Of a stretch of 34,686 nucleotides of DNA, positions 34,146 through 34,686 are shown piece after piece. Source of the DNA: Oceanobacillus caeni (GTDB taxonomy: Bacteria; Bacillota; Bacilli; Bacillales; Amphibacillaceae); contig NZ_JAHHXM010000033.1 of the NCBI RefSeq assembly GCF_019037185.1, positions 1-34,686 on the forward strand, read 5' to 3'. The notes below the pieces were generated by a model, which worked only from the letters and a program-made list of their open reading frames with translations, was not told where the DNA came from and made no database searches. The first letter of the stretch is position 1. Each line of letters begins with the position of its first letter. The position numbers and the translations under genes are program-made.

Positions 34146-34298
34146 TTAGATTCGAATCATATAAAAAACGATGAGTAAGACGATAAAAGCTACAATCGTT
34201 CCACCAACAAATACAATAGAAGAAAATAATGCACCTTTTAATGAATTTTCATCTTTATAGAGATCATTTTTCGGAATAACACCTTTATTTCTTTCCAC
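34146..34298 (-). CDS. small single-helix subunit (ba3 subunit IIa-like)
   Basis: The GTG at 34298, seven bases after GGAGGG, gives a 50-aa protein. It has a polar N-terminus (ERNKGVIPKNDLYKDENS) followed by one transmembrane helix, with KGAL just before it. The size and KGAL-helix pattern match subunit IIa of ba3-type enzymes. A longer in-frame reading upstream runs into the promoter and is not used. It is the first gene of the operon, 19 bp before subunit II. Confidence 0.75.
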   Translation of the reverse strand: MERNKGVIPKNDLYKDENSLKGALFSSIVFVGGTIVAFIVLLIVFYMIRI

Positions 34299-34328
34299 TT
34301 TTAATCCCTCCCTTATCCTCTTATCTAT

Positions 34329-34394
34329 ATTGTAGATTGAAATGATAGAGGGAAAAGTGAACCAAATCACAACTTTCATGTGATTTACCGCACA
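34329..34394 (-). promoter_or_regulatory. tandem FNR-type promoter of the heme-copper operon
   Basis: On the - strand, box A TGTGA-TTTGGT-TCACT (34371-34356) is centred 32 bp from a strong -10 hexamer TACAAT (34334-34329), giving -41.5. Box B TGTGC-GGTAAA-TCACA (34394-34379) is centred 23 bp further upstream at -64.5. Predicted start is near 34322, 24 bases before the first start codon. Two boxes in this arrangement imply strong anaerobic or NO-linked activation. Confidence 0.8.
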
Positions 34395-34442
34395 CTTGTG
34401 AAATTCATTCATTTTTTTGGTAATTTGAAACTTTATTCAGTA

Positions 34443-34589
34443 GGGGGGTTTGTGTGGGGGGGTGGGTACTTTGTCTGTTGGTTGGTACTATCACGGACAT
34501 TTCGAGGTATTTTGAATGCAACTTTGTTCGTGACAACCTCTCATGGACATTTCAGGCTATTTCGAATGCAGTTTTGTCCGTGATAGCTC
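34443..34589. repeat. G-rich tract and tandem 50-bp palindromic repeat
   Basis: Runs of six, seven and three G lie at 34443-34466 on the + strand. Next to them are two imperfect 50-bp units (34490-34539 and 34540-34589) sharing GGACATTTC, a GAATGCA core and TCCGTGA/TTCGTGA ends. The outer arms TATCACGGACA (34489-34499) and TGTCCGTGATA (34575-34585) are perfect 11-bp inverted repeats. There is no gene here; it looks like an intergenic palindromic repeat. Confidence 0.65.
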
Positions 34590-34686
34590 ATGTTATTGTA
34601 TCAGTAAAATAGACAATTTTAGAAAGTGTCCTATTCATTTGATAATCTTATAGTAGAAAAAGATAGAAATTAGGGGATGAATATGG
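34590..34686 (+). other. AT-rich end of window with a possible gene start
   Basis: No gene is complete here. AGGGG at 34672-34676 followed six bases later by ATG at 34683 could start a + strand gene that continues beyond the window. Only one codon is visible, so the product cannot be judged. Confidence 0.25.

Noticed and set aside
1-34686. CRISPR arrays, tRNA or rRNA genes, insertion sequences with transposase, prophage
   Set aside because: None seen on reading either strand; the only mobile-like features are the non-coding repeats listed.

Overview
The window is a 34.7 kb block of anaerobic nitrogen-respiration genes from a low-GC Gram-positive bacterium, most likely a member of the Bacillaceae. 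This rests on strong GGAGG ribosome sites with frequent TTG/GTG starts, a B. subtilis-type Fnr with a C-terminal Cys cluster, ModA as a lipoprotein, and AT-rich DNA broken by GC-rich dispersed repeats of a kind I recall from halotolerant Bacillaceae. The genus cannot be fixed from the sequence alone.

Layout. (1) 1-8900, molybdenum cofactor and molybdate uptake: moaC (+), then mobA-moaB-modA-modB (-), fnr (+), and moaA-moeB-moeA-moaE-moaD-mobB (-). (2) 9000-17750, nitrate reductase operon 1 (-): narG-narH-narJ-narI, then a membrane di-heme cytochrome (ferric-reductase-like) and a TPR protein. A MITE-like palindromic element sits between narI and the cytochrome gene. (3) 17750-18360, the divergent control region of narG1 and narK, with a ~330 bp GC-rich repeat between two FNR-type promoters. 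(4) narK (+), a nitrate/nitrite transporter with a fused C-terminal PAS domain. (5) 20000-27660, nitrate reductase operon 2 (-): hemerythrin-like gene, two small unknown genes, narG-narH-narJ-narI. (6) 27870-29310, a DUF2249 gene and a radical SAM/SPASM gene (-). (7) 29310-30480, a divergent control region with two related repeats and a second CRP/FNR regulator (+). (8) 30520-34300 (-), a three-subunit B-family heme-copper oxidoreductase with a CuA subunit, followed by a Sco gene interrupted by a stop codon and a CtaG-like membrane protein.

How it fits together. The Moco genes supply the bis-MGD cofactor for two NarGHI enzymes. NarK exchanges nitrate and nitrite. Fnr (4Fe-4S) and a second, cysteine-free CRP/FNR protein probably control the system through TGTGA-N6-TCACA boxes. 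I find such boxes at five promoters, each centred exactly 32 bp from the centre of a plausible -10 hexamer (class II, -41.5). The terminal oxidoreductase looks like a b(o/a)3 oxidase but has Asn in place of the cross-linked active-site Tyr. With this neighbourhood it is better read as a CuA-type nitric oxide reductase. No nitrite reductase or N2O reductase gene lies in the window.

Most noteworthy: the Tyr-to-Asn change in the heme-copper enzyme, the in-frame amber codon in sco, the NarK-PAS fusion, the uniform FNR promoter geometry, and a full/deleted pair of one repeat element.
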